Program-made: the position numbers and the translations under genes
Shown here: positions 21,375 to 32,327 of the stretch, one piece after another
Position numbering within the stretch: the first letter of the stretch is position 1
How the letters are laid out: each line of letters begins with the position of its first letter
From: Seminavis robusta
Taxonomy: Eukaryota; Bacillariophyta; Bacillariophyceae; Naviculales; Naviculaceae
Reading direction: 5' to 3'
DNA: 64,000 nucleotides
Assembly: GCA_903772945.1 (NCBI GenBank)
Contig: CAICTM010000025.1
Coordinates: 116,232-180,231 of the forward strand
Notes under the pieces: model-generated
What the model was told of the DNA's origin: nothing
Databases searched by the model: none
Seen by the model: the letters and a program-made list of their open reading frames with translations, nothing else

Positions 21375-21711
21375 CGTTTGGATTCCCAGCCAAAGAACCA
21401 CAACAATAGCAATCCTATCATTCTTTGTCACGAAGGCAAGGTGCGCAAGCAGAACTGTTTAGACTTGGATGCAGAAGTGAGCACGGCTTCCGACCAGTAG
21501 TACAAGACTACAGATATCCAATGGTGGCAGTCATGCTGTTGCTGGGTCCATCGTTCCGAGTGGCCAAAATGTGAGGCTAGTTTTACCTCTTTTCTCTGGA
21601 CAACGGTTGGGGTAAAAGATTGTGTGACCAGCCGAAATGGACCGGGAATAACACTCGCGACTGCGTCCCCTCCTCTCGTCGAGAGACCACAATAACCCAG
21701 AAATCTCGACC
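21375..21711. promoter_or_regulatory. Divergent intergenic region, DUF285 gene / bL12 copy 3
   Basis: This 337-bp gap lies between outward-pointing starts. A minus frame at 21428-21943 overlaps bL12 copy 3 and is treated as a shadow. Confidence 0.45.
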
Positions 21712-22377
21712 ATGACACTGTCTTCCTTGGGTAGATCGGCATCCATATCTGTGCGAACAGTGTGCGGCTCTTTGGGAACGAGAAGGCTCTCCCATCACCT
21801 ATCGGCCTTGAGTGGATCGCAACTAGCCTCCAAGCCCACCATTCAACGACCGTCTGTTTCCCATACCAACACGCGTGATGTCCGTCGGTTTGCCTCTGCC
21901 AGTGAGGCAGCCGCCAAAAAGGATGAGGCAGCGACACCGTCACCAGAAGAGCTGACTTTTTCTACTCCCCGAGTCAAGGAATTGTATGAACGAATGATTC
22001 AATTGGAACGAGACCAAGTATCCTTGGTGGGAGAGTTGGTTTTGGAGACTTTGAATATGCCTGTCGAAGAGGACGAGTTTTACTATCATGGAATTGGCAA
22101 GAGTGGTGGTAGAGGTGGTGCTGGAGCAGCAGCCCCAGTGGAAGTGGTGGAAGTGGTCAAAAAGGACAAGTTTGACTTGAAACTGGCTGGATTTGATGAC
22201 AAAAGTAAAATTAAGGTCATCAAGGAAGTTCGTACATTGACAGGGTTGGGCTTGAAAGAAGCCAAGGAGCTAGTGGAGTCAGCTCCCAAAGTTATTCAAA
22301 AGGACTTGAAAACAGAGCAGGCTGAGGAACTGAAAGAAAAACTAGAAGCAGTGGGAGCTCAAATTGAGCTGGTATAG
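21712..22377 (+). CDS. Ribosomal protein bL12 (L7/L12), mitochondrial-type, copy 3
   Basis: 221 residues from an ATG. The leader (1-60) is rich in Ser, Arg and Thr. The dimer-domain region (about 82-125) is diverged, with [25 protein letters not shown] Gly/Ala/Val hinge leads to the C-terminal domain (about 150-221) with [14 protein letters not shown] and [16 protein letters not shown], nearly the same as copy 1. It differs from copy 1 mainly in leader, dimer domain and hinge, so either the two stalk proteins assemble separately or one domain was kept similar by selection or conversion. Confidence 0.9.
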   Translation: MTLSSLGRSASISVRTVCGSLGTRRLSHHLSALSGSQLASKPTIQRPSVSHTNTRDVRRFASASEAAAKKDEAATPSPEELTFSTPRVKELYERMIQLERDQVSLVGELVLETLNMPVEEDEFYYHGIGKSGGRGGAGAAAPVEVVEVVKKDKFDLKLAGFDDKSKIKVIKEVRTLTGLGLKEAKELVESAPKVIQKDLKTEQAEELKEKLEAVGAQIELV

Positions 22378-22710
22378 CTTCGCTCATGACAAAGATAGTC
22401 TACCCTTGATTTTTCCAAAGATTCATGCATATTTTGTAGAAGAAACCACTCTGTTGAAGGAATCCATGTAGCTAGGTAGTGAATAGAAGATATGAGCTAG
22501 CTAAATTGTGAGTTTGAACAATATTGCTAGCCCCTCAATGGTGGCCAGCCTTGTCCATGACGGGAGCAGTGTGGCACTTAGCAACTTTAGCACTACGTAT
22601 ACTGTATCCAGCAATGCGCTGTACCGGCACGTCTACACAATAGCGTCAATTGTAATAATTGCTTGAGATTGTGCTCCAAGTCGTATCCTCGTCACAAATA
22701 GAACATGCTC
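22378..22710. other. Convergent intergenic region
   Basis: This gap lies between the 3' ends of bL12 copy 3 and the Pin1-type gene. GCTAGC words are at about 22470-22500. No gene was seen. Confidence 0.45.
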
Positions 22711-23544
22711 TTATCCTATTCGCAACAGAACATGGACACCACTCGAAGTTTCTACGATTCCACTCAATTCCCCAATCTCCAGTGCGAACGATGCTTCTTC
22801 AAAGGCAGGTTGCATTTTCTTGGGACCAAAGAATCCCAAATCACCTCCTCGCTTGGCGGAACTGCAATCACTTTCGGTCCGCGCAATTTCCTCAAAGGTA
22901 GCTCGTTGATCTGCCCCTGTTTCTTCCTTCAATATATCGACCAAACCTTGCAATTCTTCCCTAGCTTCTTCTTTGGTGGCTGTAATTTTTGCTTGTCGCC
23001 ACGATGAGGGCCGCCGACTCCCCTTGTGCTTTTTGAGAATGTGAAAAATGCGGACTTTGCTGGGTTTTCCACTGGATTTGGCAGATTTTTTGTTATGGGC
23101 ATTACTAGCCGCCGTTTCTTCGTGAGGACGTTTACGACTGCCAGTGTTGTTGCTGCTGTCCATATCACCACCGTTGTCTGGGCGAGCATCTGCAGTCCTC
23201 GCATGCGCTGTTTCTTCGACTGGTACTTCAGTGGCATTGTTAGTGTCCATCATGGCATGATCTTCGTCTCCCAGCAGCTGGTGATGTTCTTCTTGCAATA
23301 TGGGAGAATGCCACATGGATTCTCCAGTCTCCATATTGTAGTAAAAGTGGTAGTTGGGCTGTGAACGAGCTTCTCGCATCACCCAACCTATCGGAAGTGG
23401 GGGTGGGATTGGTAGCAACACAGCTGCCTTGTTGTCCAATGCATGAGACACAGCATCCACCAACGACACAACGGCCGCATCTGGCACTTCTGTATTGGTG
23501 GCACTACCATTAGTAGTATCAATATCGGCTGAGGATTCCGCCAT
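22711..23544 (-). CDS. Pin1-type peptidyl-prolyl isomerase, WW plus parvulin domains
   Basis: 277 residues from an ATG. A WW domain lies at about 46-82 (LPIGWVMREARSQPNYHFYYNMETGESMWHSP). A charged linker of about 75 residues with KRPHEE and Ser/Lys runs may hold a nuclear signal. The parvulin domain (about 165-277) has the phosphate-binding loop KKHKGSRRPSSWR, then the catalytic Cys/Ser region SDCSSAKRGGDLGFFG, MQPAFEEASFAL and the final HVLLRIG. Pin1 isomerises phospho-Ser/Thr-Pro bonds. The linker is longer than in human PIN1. Confidence 0.92.
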   Translation of the reverse strand: MAESSADIDTTNGSATNTEVPDAAVVSLVDAVSHALDNKAAVLLPIPPPLPIGWVMREARSQPNYHFYYNMETGESMWHSPILQEEHHQLLGDEDHAMMDTNNATEVPVEETAHARTADARPDNGGDMDSSNNTGSRKRPHEETAASNAHNKKSAKSSGKPSKVRIFHILKKHKGSRRPSSWRQAKITATKEEAREELQGLVDILKEETGADQRATFEEIARTESDCSSAKRGGDLGFFGPKKMQPAFEEASFALEIGELSGIVETSSGVHVLLRIG

Positions 23545-24240
23545 TGCTAGTTAGTTGTTGTTGCTTTGTTTGTGTTTTGGACCTCTGGCTTGAGGGTGCT
23601 TGATTATGCTCTCTCTTGGCGTGCGCTTGGAGCTTGGCCCTTTGCGCTTGGCGGATGTGTTATGGGATTGTTGAATAATAATATATTGGTACAGTACGAA
23701 TTGTCAGCTGGCTACCGTAGCTAGTTGCTACGAAACTACCGGTACCGGTAACGGGTTGGTTGCTACCGGTAGGTAAGTATAAAGCAATTACTTGGGCATT
23801 GAGGTTAAGGCTACGTCAGCCTTCAAAATTGCATCACACAGAACACATACTAATACCGGTACCGGTACCGGTACCAGGTACTGGTGTTACGAGGTGTACG
23901 TACGTAGTTCTCGCGACTAGCAGGACTCAACCACTCATGACTCAAACATGCACGTTTTGCTTGTGCTACCGTACTAGCTAGCTAGCTAGTAGTACAGTAC
24001 AGCTAGCTGTACCGGTACCCCTCACAATCCTATATATAAGGGGGTTTAGAATCCGATTACACACAATTCATATAATATTACCTTTGGTACCAGCCACGAT
24101 AGGGCACCAAGAAGCTACCACCTGGAAGCTACGCACAAGTTATTGGTACATTCTCTCGTTGTTGTTGTTGTTGCTGTTGCACTCTCCTTTGGTTGACTAC
24201 TACCGGTAGTATAAAGTTTCCTATTTGTTTGTGAGAAAGG
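23545..24240. promoter_or_regulatory. Divergent intergenic region packed with palindromic words
   Basis: Runs of ACCGGT/GGTACC lie at 23735-23775 and 23853-23885, and CTAGCTAGCTAG followed by GTACAGTAC lies at 23970-24020. A TATA-like tatatataag is at 24031-24040, about 200 bp upstream of the gene at 24241. Confidence 0.55.
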
Positions 24241-25035
24241 ATGGAAGAAACCATATTCTTTTCGAGCACTCACCTCTGGAGGTTCCTCACAATCCCCACG
24301 CTCCTTTCCATGGCTGTGATTGCACTTGCCAGACTATGTGTTCAACCCAACAAAGCCTTGCGAAAGACAATCACCAGCAATCGTCTATGGAAACTTCAAT
24401 TTCTGTGCCATCCGATCATTGTGGCTGGAATTCTCATGGCATCGTCCTTGCCAACCGAAAAGGAAGAAACGACATCTTCTTTTGTCATTATGAGTTTTGC
24501 CACATTGAGTGTCTTGTTTGCCTTTAATTTTGGAGTGGAACCCTTTGATGTCCCCAACGACATGATGTTCTCTCTTTGCTTTTATCTGCATCATTATGCC
24601 GTGGTGGTTGCCAGTGCCATCATGTTGAGCTTTCCCACAGAAGACGACGGCAACCACAATACCAAGTTTTCGTTTGGATTGAGTCAAGCCATACTGTTGG
24701 GTCATGCTTGGCTATTGCATCCAGTTGCATACTTGGACACGAAACAAATCATCGACAAGCAAGCCATTTTTCTGCCGTATATTGCCACTGGCTTTATCTG
24801 CATGCTGTATTGGTGGTCCCAAGATGGGGATGTGATCATTCCCAAGGTTTTTAGACTTCCCGTGGCAATGCAATACATGGGAAGATGGGGACTCTATGTT
24901 CGTCTTTGCTTGCTTACCGGATGGCATAAGCCTGATCATCCCAACCATGATTCCTTTGAATGGCGAAAACAATATTATGAACTGCTTTCCTTTGCTCTGG
25001 CGTTTATGGTTTCCACACTTTGGAGATACTGGTAG
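24241..25035 (+). CDS. Polytopic membrane protein of unknown function
   Basis: 264 residues from an ATG. About seven hydrophobic segments are visible, near 14-33, 54-70, 80-98, 108-128, 142-165, 178-192 and 248-262. Notable phrases are FGVEPFDVPNDMMFSLCFYLHHYAVVVAS and LGHAWLLHPVAYLDTK, with His residues inside or next to membrane segments. The layout recalls TLC/7-TM-like lipid proteins but I cannot assign a family. No intron. A TATA-like box lies 200 bp upstream. Confidence 0.75.
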   Translation: MEETIFFSSTHLWRFLTIPTLLSMAVIALARLCVQPNKALRKTITSNRLWKLQFLCHPIIVAGILMASSLPTEKEETTSSFVIMSFATLSVLFAFNFGVEPFDVPNDMMFSLCFYLHHYAVVVASAIMLSFPTEDDGNHNTKFSFGLSQAILLGHAWLLHPVAYLDTKQIIDKQAIFLPYIATGFICMLYWWSQDGDVIIPKVFRLPVAMQYMGRWGLYVRLCLLTGWHKPDHPNHDSFEWRKQYYELLSFALAFMVSTLWRYW

Positions 25036-25990
25036 CATTGGCGAGGTACGATACAGGTTGGACGAGGAAGGAGGAGACGAGCACAAAGCTAGCACTCGGA
25101 AGGATGCTACACCTGATCATCGATCTGCATCTTTGTGCAAGCAAGACGCGGGCAGAGCCCTGGTTCCTGCTGGATCCAAAGCAGGCAATACCGGTACCGG
25201 TGGTGAATGAGGTGTCTTCAATGGAACGAGGCACATTCATGTGTATCTTGTACATTGCAGCAGCACAGCAGTAGCAATGCTGCTATCTTGCCGGAAACAA
25301 TAATCCCGGTCAATATTATTGGCAACTCCTGCCAAAGTTTGTACCGGTAAGATCCACTCCATTGATTGTCCTGGCAAGCGAAGACTATGCTGTACCGGCA
25401 AGAGAAAGGGGAGTTTTGTTGGTCGGTAAACATGAGCTACGGTACGTAGTAATAGCGAGCAAGTTAGCTAGCTAGAGTATGATACTGAGTCCTAGTAGCT
25501 GCTTTAGTTTTGATAGCTAGACTACGAGTACCTGGGAGGTACAGTACCTAAATAGCTTTGGGCATTGGCAGTGGCATTGCTAGCCAGGTACCGGTGGTAC
25601 ACCGGTACAGCTGTACTGGCTAGTGTGGTTCCAGTAAAGAGCAAAATGTCGCCATGCGGCAGCCGTTTCCATTGTTCCAGTCACTTTATTGTGGCAACGG
25701 TCAGATTATCGCGCAAACACCACATTATGCAGTGACATCGGCGTTGCTCTTGCATTCATTTTGACACAGTGCACACTCCCCTCGTTACCCAAAGCCAACC
25801 ACATGGTCGAAGCATCCTTTCCTTCATCTTTTTAGGGCGATCATTACACATAGTTTCCTATCAACCATTCTGCCATCGGTTTTCATTGGATGGGCCAACC
25901 ATAATTTGGTTTCGAGTCGGACGAAAGAAACTTCTGATCTGAGTGAGAAAGGAAGAGGCGGGAAAGAAGTGTGGGTTTGACCTACCTGAG
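25036..25990. other. Intergenic
   Basis: This 955-bp gap lies between two plus-strand genes. It has ACCGGTACCGGTGGT near 25190-25203 and 25590-25610, and GCTAGCTAGCTAG near 25460-25475. No supported gene. Confidence 0.5.
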
Positions 25991-28494
25991 ATGAGGCGAG
26001 CAGTGGTGAATCAACGACCAGTATCAACCCATGCAACGGTTGCCCATCAAAAGCAGCAGAATTTTGTTGCAGCTGTGGCCGTTGCTGAGGATAATGTGCG
26101 AGATGGGAAAGTGACCTCTACGGGTACGCCTCAGTACTGCCGTCGCTCTAGCAGTAAAAAGGAATCGACGATCTCTTCCATGATACTACGGATGGTACGC
26201 TTAGGAAGTGTGGCCGTGGTACTTCTCTATGTATGGTTGTCGTCGGGGGCCATTGCTACAACTATTTCAACCAATTCGAGGGCCAACAGCATCCAGCAGG
26301 AGTACGACGTTGCATCGAAAGGAAAAGTCTCAAAGACGAGTGAGGGAACTTCTTATTTTGATGAGCAGGAACCGGTGCCACCATCAGAAGTCTATAAGGA
26401 GGCTTCCGTTGATCAACGCCAAGACCGTTCATCACATTCGTCTTCCCTACAAGACGAACGCCGACAGCAGCAGCAGCAGCATGATATGGAAGCCCGGTAT
26501 ACGGTACAATCAGCACAAACTCCTTCTAAGAACTTGGACAAAGAGGACGGCCAATGCTCCCTCTATTTGGCACCAAGTACAATTCCAGGAGCCGGCTTGG
26601 GCATGTTCAGTTCCGTCCATAGAGCCGTGGGAGAACCCATGGGAACAGGAGAAGTGATTGTTCCACTGGTTGAACTGCATTTCTACAGTGGACAAGCCGA
26701 CTTGTTCAATCCATTCAGTGACTACTATTGGAGAGGAAGAGAAAAGGGCTTGCATGGGATTGTCGCAGAACACCGATCAAATTCTCTACAGGGATATGTG
26801 CCCGGCGTCGATGCCGCCATCAATTGCAACCTGGCACTCATCAATGTAGACATGTCAGGGTCGCAATTTGACGATGGAAACCTCAGCCGATACCATCATC
26901 CCATGGCGGGTTCGATGTCACCCTATCACAGCACTCCCTCTCTGGTCAGGATGGATATCCCCGCGGGAGGGGAACTCTTCAAGTTCTATGGCGATCAATG
27001 GTACGTTGATTCTGGTTTGTGTTTGATCTTGTTTTGTAGTCTCTGGCTAATTTCTACCACCACTTCCATCCATTCATCTATTGAAGGTTTGTGGCTCGTC
27101 AGGACAAGTTTGGACTCATTCCGTTGTCCGACGATTACCCAGTGGCACAAAACATTATCAACAAATTCGATAGGATTCAGAAACGACACTTTCCATCCAA
27201 TGAAAAACTGAAAGAGGATCTTTGGTCGTTGGTTAAAGACGACATTGGAATGGCCGAATGGGAATCACGAATAATGAATGCACTCCCACAATCGGTAGGA
27301 GATGCCCAAAAAGCGGCTCAGAATGAGATTGCTAGCTTGCATCAGGCAAAAGCTGTTCGGTCTGTAGACTACCTTCGGCAGCACGGTAGATGCGTCGATT
27401 CCATTCGTCCAGGGCCTTCAACATTGCCGTCAAGACAGGGTGGTCGAGGTGCCTTTGCTAAACGAAACTATGCCAAAGGTTCCATTATTACAGGAACACC
27501 TTTGATTCATGTTCCAAACAGGGAACTACTTACGATGTTTCGCATGGAACGCAACAACACCGACCCGGACACGGGAGAGGAGACTTGGCTTCGTCACGTC
27601 GACGAGATTGTCAATCATCAAATGATGTTAAACTACTGCTATGGCCACCATCAATCCACGATGCTATTGTGCCCGTATGGCTCGGGTGTTAATTATATCA
27701 ACCACAACCAAACTCTTGCCAACGTGAGGATTCAATGGGCTCCCAATGGAACTACATCGCACAACTCCTCTTGGTTGACTGACATACGTGTGGAAGACCT
27801 TGAATGGGTTTACGACACTGGGCTGGCGTTTGACTACATTGCCACGAAGGACATTAAAGAATCGGACGAGTTGTTCTTGGACTATGGGGACGAGTTCGAG
27901 AAAGTAATAGCAGAGCGCTTGGCAACATGGCGCCCAGAATCACAGCTTTCCTTCACTGCCAGTGACTTTTACCCAGCAGAGGCATTCAAACGACACGCTA
28001 GCACGAAGGCATTGCGCACCGAGATGGAACAGAAGCAACTTCCTTATCCTGACAATATAGAAATCCGTTGTCACTCGGCCCTTGTGGACAGGTCAAGGAG
28101 GTCGCAACAACGCGAAAACGCGGACGAGTTCGAGTTTCATTGGGACACCCGAGAAATTGGCTTTCCGTGTCGCATCCTGGAACGGAAAGAGGCAGAAGGG
28201 GACATCCATGATGAGGCAGTGCAAGCAATGGGCAGTCTCTACACGGTGGAACTGAAACTTCCACTGGAAGAGGTAGGCCTTCAGTACAAAAGTGACACTT
28301 TCACATACGTGCAAAAGAAAGACGTTGCTCGAAGTGCTATATCATTCTTCAACAAACCATACACAACGGACTTGTTTCTGCCCAACACCTTTCGGAAAGA
28401 TATTGGAATTCCTGATGACATGTTTCCCTCCTTGTGGAAAAACAAGCTGCCAACGCAGCAAAAGGTACCAGACAAGCAAGTGGATTTTCCATAG
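25991..28494 (+). CDS. SET-domain protein with two SET-like halves
   Basis: Exons 25991-27000 and 27087-28494 with an 86-bp GT-AG intron give 805 residues. The ATG at 25991 is used because the frame upstream has only GTG; a second Met near residue 64 would place a signal anchor (about 70-92) at the very N-terminus. The first SET-like part (about 190-345) starts AGLGMFSSVHRAVGEPMGTGEVI and ends AGGELFKFYGDQWF, but lacks the NH motif. The second (about 440-610) has GRGAFAKRNYAKGSIITGTPL, the cofactor motif NYINHN and DELFLDYGDEF, all the hallmarks of an active SET domain. SET enzymes methylate lysines; here the anchor suggests a substrate in the secretory path or an organelle. The intron falls between the halves. 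Confidence 0.85.
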
Positions 28495-28750
28495 CTGGCT
28501 TGACGGACTGTTGGTGTCCGCGGAAAGCAATCTGCAAGCATTGTGCACTACCCGAAGACGCTATATTCTAAGTGCTTCGGACAAATGATTTGGACGGGAC
28601 GAAAGAACGCAGGAAGATCTGACTGTAATGAATTTCTCTAATGATTCTAATTATTCTTATGATTGCTCTTTTTTATGGAAAGTCTTTCTCTCTACCGGTA
28701 GCACAAAACGAGAGGGCCAGGAAAGCTCTCTAAAAGATTGGAAGTTACTG

Positions 28751-30142
28751 CTAGGCCATGAAGCTGTTGGTCAACGACATGAGTCTGCCGGTGGCAAAAT
28801 TGTTTTGGAGTACCGGTAGACGCTTCACACCAATGAACCTCGTGAAGATTTCTAGTCCACTGACGACACTTGACTTATTCGAGCTTGTTGTAGGTTGCGT
28901 TGCCTTGATCGTGGTGATCAAAGCCATCTCATTCCAAATGCTGTCCGCAAAGATACGCCGCAGGTCTTCGAGGTCGAAGTTGACGTACTTCGAATCGAAA
29001 CCCCATTGCATGAAGCGCAACGAGAGCACACCGATGCTATCCATCAAGGTGGGCTTGTCGTCTGCGTCTGCAAGCGGGAAATCTTCAGTATGATTTCCAG
29101 AAGTGTAAAAGCCCAAAAACATGAAGCGTCCGCACCACCCGATGATGCTGCGGAAGGCATAGCTTATGAAGTCCTCACTTTTGCCCCTTTGTCTGAGAGC
29201 TTCCGCATATTCCTCCCAGATTTGGTCTATTGTATTGAGCAAGTTAAGTGCTTCTTCCTGCTTGCCGCTGATGGCATGAGCGAGGGCACAACACAGCAGA
29301 AACGGGAAGAACGAGCCCAGGTCGCGTCCAATGGGCCCACTGAAAGCCATCTCCCAATCGACGATGGAGACTGTGCCATCTTTGGCTGCCTCTCTTTCCA
29401 CCAAGATGTTTTTCACGTGAAGGTCAGAGTGAACCAGGCAGTCTCGTGTGTTTTCATAGTGAAAGAGCATGTTGCTGGCGAGTTCCTGGCACAAGTTTGT
29501 TCCCATGGTGCGCGCAAGCAATGAAGCTCGGCTGTTGTCAGTCGAGGCTATCATCGATTCTAGTTTCTTGTGGAGTGTTGAGAATGTTGATACCATGGTG
29601 TTGCGAATGCCTGTGTTGAAGCTCGGGTCAAAGTCTTGGCAGTGTAGATTTGCCACGGACCGAGCCAATCCGGAAGCAACTCGCGGGTCCATCCAGCCAT
29701 CAATAACTTGTGTAGCTAGCTGTTCATCGTCGTCGTTCCATTCTGTCACCAGCACCATCATGTCATGTACTGGTTCGCAGAGATAGGGGACAGGGGCGCA
29801 GCCTGGGTTGATTTGTGCAAACATCTCCATCATTTTGAACTCGTTTCTTGTTCTTTGGACGTCGTAATGGTTGTTCTTATCCCGGCTCCAAAGAGCGTAT
29901 GGCAAGGCGAGTTTTGCAAACGCACAGCATGCTGGAGTTTCACGCAGATAAACCCTATATGAGTAGTTTGTAAGCCCTCCTGTTAGCGGCTTGGCCATCA
30001 AAACATCTCCGTCGCCAATGCGGTCTTGGACATGGAGAAAAAAAGGAAACTGCTTTGACAATCGATGGCAATGCCTCTCAATGCAGAGAAGAACATGAGC
30101 TGCCTTTTCTTCTTGATCACTCTGGCAGTTGTTTGAAACCAT
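28751..30142 (-). CDS. APH-fold small-molecule kinase, methylthioribose/choline-kinase-like
   Basis: 463 residues from an ATG. The kinase core shows the nucleotide loop PLTGGLTNYSYRV (52-64), the Lys in AFAKLALP, the catalytic loop LVHSDLHVKNIL (Asp240, Asn245) and the metal motif IVDWEMAFSGPIGRDLG (Asp262). WEMAFSGPIGRDLG resembles the PEFAFYGPxGFDxG of methylthioribose kinase, while the overall order also fits choline/ethanolamine and aminoglycoside kinases. The substrate is therefore uncertain. No signal peptide is seen. It is convergent with the SET gene, 256 bp apart. Confidence 0.82.
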   Translation of the reverse strand: MVSNNCQSDQEEKAAHVLLCIERHCHRLSKQFPFFLHVQDRIGDGDVLMAKPLTGGLTNYSYRVYLRETPACCAFAKLALPYALWSRDKNNHYDVQRTRNEFKMMEMFAQINPGCAPVPYLCEPVHDMMVLVTEWNDDDEQLATQVIDGWMDPRVASGLARSVANLHCQDFDPSFNTGIRNTMVSTFSTLHKKLESMIASTDNSRASLLARTMGTNLCQELASNMLFHYENTRDCLVHSDLHVKNILVEREAAKDGTVSIVDWEMAFSGPIGRDLGSFFPFLLCCALAHAISGKQEEALNLLNTIDQIWEEYAEALRQRGKSEDFISYAFRSIIGWCGRFMFLGFYTSGNHTEDFPLADADDKPTLMDSIGVLSLRFMQWGFDSKYVNFDLEDLRRIFADSIWNEMALITTIKATQPTTSSNKSSVVSGLEIFTRFIGVKRLPVLQNNFATGRLMSLTNSFMA

Positions 30143-31841
30143 ATCTACGCCGTCAGTTCTCGCTAGTCTATGTAACTCTCGCTGCTTGTTGTTTTGTTTT
30201 GTTTTGTAAGGAAAATGAAAAAAGTTGTGAGCTGAGTGTGGAGTCTTTAACTTACTTCCGTACGGTATCTTCTCCCGGGTTCGGGTTGAAACAGGTGCGG
30301 TGGACGTTTTTCGAACTTCCGATTGTCGCGAGTTCGCAACGCAGTACTGTATGATTTGACCGTGGCTCCAAAGATCGTTGTCTCGGCACGTTCACTTCCA
30401 TGACTGTTCCAGGGTCCTACAAGGTTCCCATTGAATTGTGGAGGCCCAAGAAATAGTTGGTTTCTTCATCGCAGTACCAGCATAGCAATAGCTGAGTTGA
30501 TTGCGGCGAACGTGGCTATACCCAAGTCATTTTGATAAGAATCTTGCTGCCGTGACCAGGACGGAGGATGTCCGCTTGAAACTTTCAAGATCAACAAAGT
30601 TGAACAATCAAGGTAGGGTCAGGGAGCATCAGTCTCTCTGCGGTCATCATATGTTACTGATTTCTGCGGTACGGGCTACCCAGCTAGAGTACTGGTGGGG
30701 GAGTTAATATCGATGGAAGCCGGCAGATAGCCAGACTTTTAGGAAAAGAAAAGGCGAAATTGAGGACTATGTCGCTCTTTGATGGCCGCTAGACCTCTAG
30801 CTAGCATGTGGACATTCCGCTACGGCACCACGATACTGTAGTTGACACCCTTCCCCAGCTCACTTGATACAGTAAAGAATGTTGAAAGCTGTGGCTGATA
30901 ACGCACGCTGCACCGGTTTTCTAGCCTGAGCAAACATTTACTGAAACGAAACAGCAGTACAGCCACGGCAAGATAAACGACGAGACACATCAGCCACCCG
31001 AGCATTTGTGACTCTTGAGAAGATTCTTCGTACGTCTATAGAGTTTATCTTCCGGTGTATGGTGAACTGATGTGGGACCTGATGTGGCGTGGGATTGTCT
31101 AGAGGTACTAGTATACAGGTACGAGTATGCTCTCGATCCATCCAACAAGGGTAGAGAGGGGACTGAGGCGGACCTCTGAGCAAAGTATGGGTATCACCGG
31201 GGGGGTTGTGAACCTCTTGCTAGGCTCTTCTCCAAGCTACGCGAGCGAAATGCTTATCCAGGTACGCTGTACCGGCATGTCGTGGCCTCTCCAAGAGGGC
31301 AATCAGTTTTTGCGGTCGTCCCGTGCTTCGAGTTCAAACATTATGCCTTTGCTTTTGATTCCAATTTGTAAGGTGTAGTTTCACATCACTGCCCATGGTG
31401 ACAACAATGTATGCAATTGCAACAGCCAAGCAGTTGTACCGGTACCGGTGTCTGCACAAGCGGGTAGCCACCGGCAGAGGACATGGCACGATAACCAGCT
31501 AGAGTGGTCCATTTGAGTGCTGGTTGCAAAATGCGAGAGAGGCACCCTACTATCATCAGGCCTATGGGATTGGGAAGCACAACGACTACTAGTACGCAAC
31601 TTGTAATGCAAGACAGCAGAAATGTGGTTGGTGTTGTTACAGTTTGTGTTTTAGTTTGAGACTATTGCATCAATGTGATTCGATGTGAGCGGCCAAGGGA
31701 AGCTCGAGAGGCTGGAAGTTCCGAAGGTAATTGGCTTATCAGTGATTGATTTTGTCCCCCAGTGTTGTTGTTGAATAGTCCATTGCGATCGTCGCAATTC
31801 GTTGAAACCGTGCAGATGTGAGTTTTCGCAATAGGTTTCGT
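30143..31841. other. Long intergenic gap, no supported gene
   Basis: This 1.7-kb stretch has only short frames without domain character. It has a TTTTG run near 30188-30208, ACCGGTACCGGT near 31438-31450 and several GTACCGG words. I see no RNA gene. Confidence 0.5.
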
Positions 31842-32327
31842 TTATGCGTTCCAGTCACCACGGCGTACAACTTCAACCTCCTCCTCTTCAGTTGTTGTCA
31901 TGGCAAGCTTGGCAACAGCCACAACACCCATGCTCAAAATGCTTCCGAACATGACGATGGCTGCGATTTCTGTCTTTTCAAACAGAATGAGACCAAGGAT
32001 GACATCGATGAGGACTTCTGGAATCAATGCCACGAGGGATTCGGGCTCGTTAAAAGCTCTTCGGAAAATGAGAGCTGTTCCAATGAAGCAAGCAATTCCA
32101 AAGTTCACGATCATCCAGTGAATTTGAGGTGGGCTCTCTGTCAAGTAAGCAACACCGAATTGGATGAACAACAAGCATGGGAGAATTGCCAAGAGACAGC
32201 TTTCGCCGCAAGATGCCCAGCTGAAATCCTTCTCACTTTCTTCCACATCAGGCTCTTGACTGAGAGAAACTGGAACAGCAATGAAAGCTTCTTGTTCCCC
32301 GCTCTTGCACTCGATTGTCTTGGTCAT
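31842..32327 (-). CDS. Small polytopic membrane protein, unknown
   Basis: 161 residues from an ATG. After a polar acidic N-terminus (1-42), four hydrophobic segments are visible near 44-62, 70-88, 100-117 and 122-143. The C-terminus has a Thr/Glu run and is hydrophilic. I recognise no family. The clear switch between charged ends and membrane helices supports a real gene. Confidence 0.6.
   Translation of the reverse strand: MTKTIECKSGEQEAFIAVPVSLSQEPDVEESEKDFSWASCGESCLLAILPCLLFIQFGVAYLTESPPQIHWMIVNFGIACFIGTALIFRRAFNEPESLVALIPEVLIDVILGLILFEKTEIAAIVMFGSILSMGVVAVAKLAMTTTEEEEVEVVRRGDWNA

Noticed and set aside
21428-21943. Minus-strand frame of 171 codons across the DUF285/bL12 gap
   Set aside because: Overlaps bL12 copy 3 in antisense and has no recognised domain.
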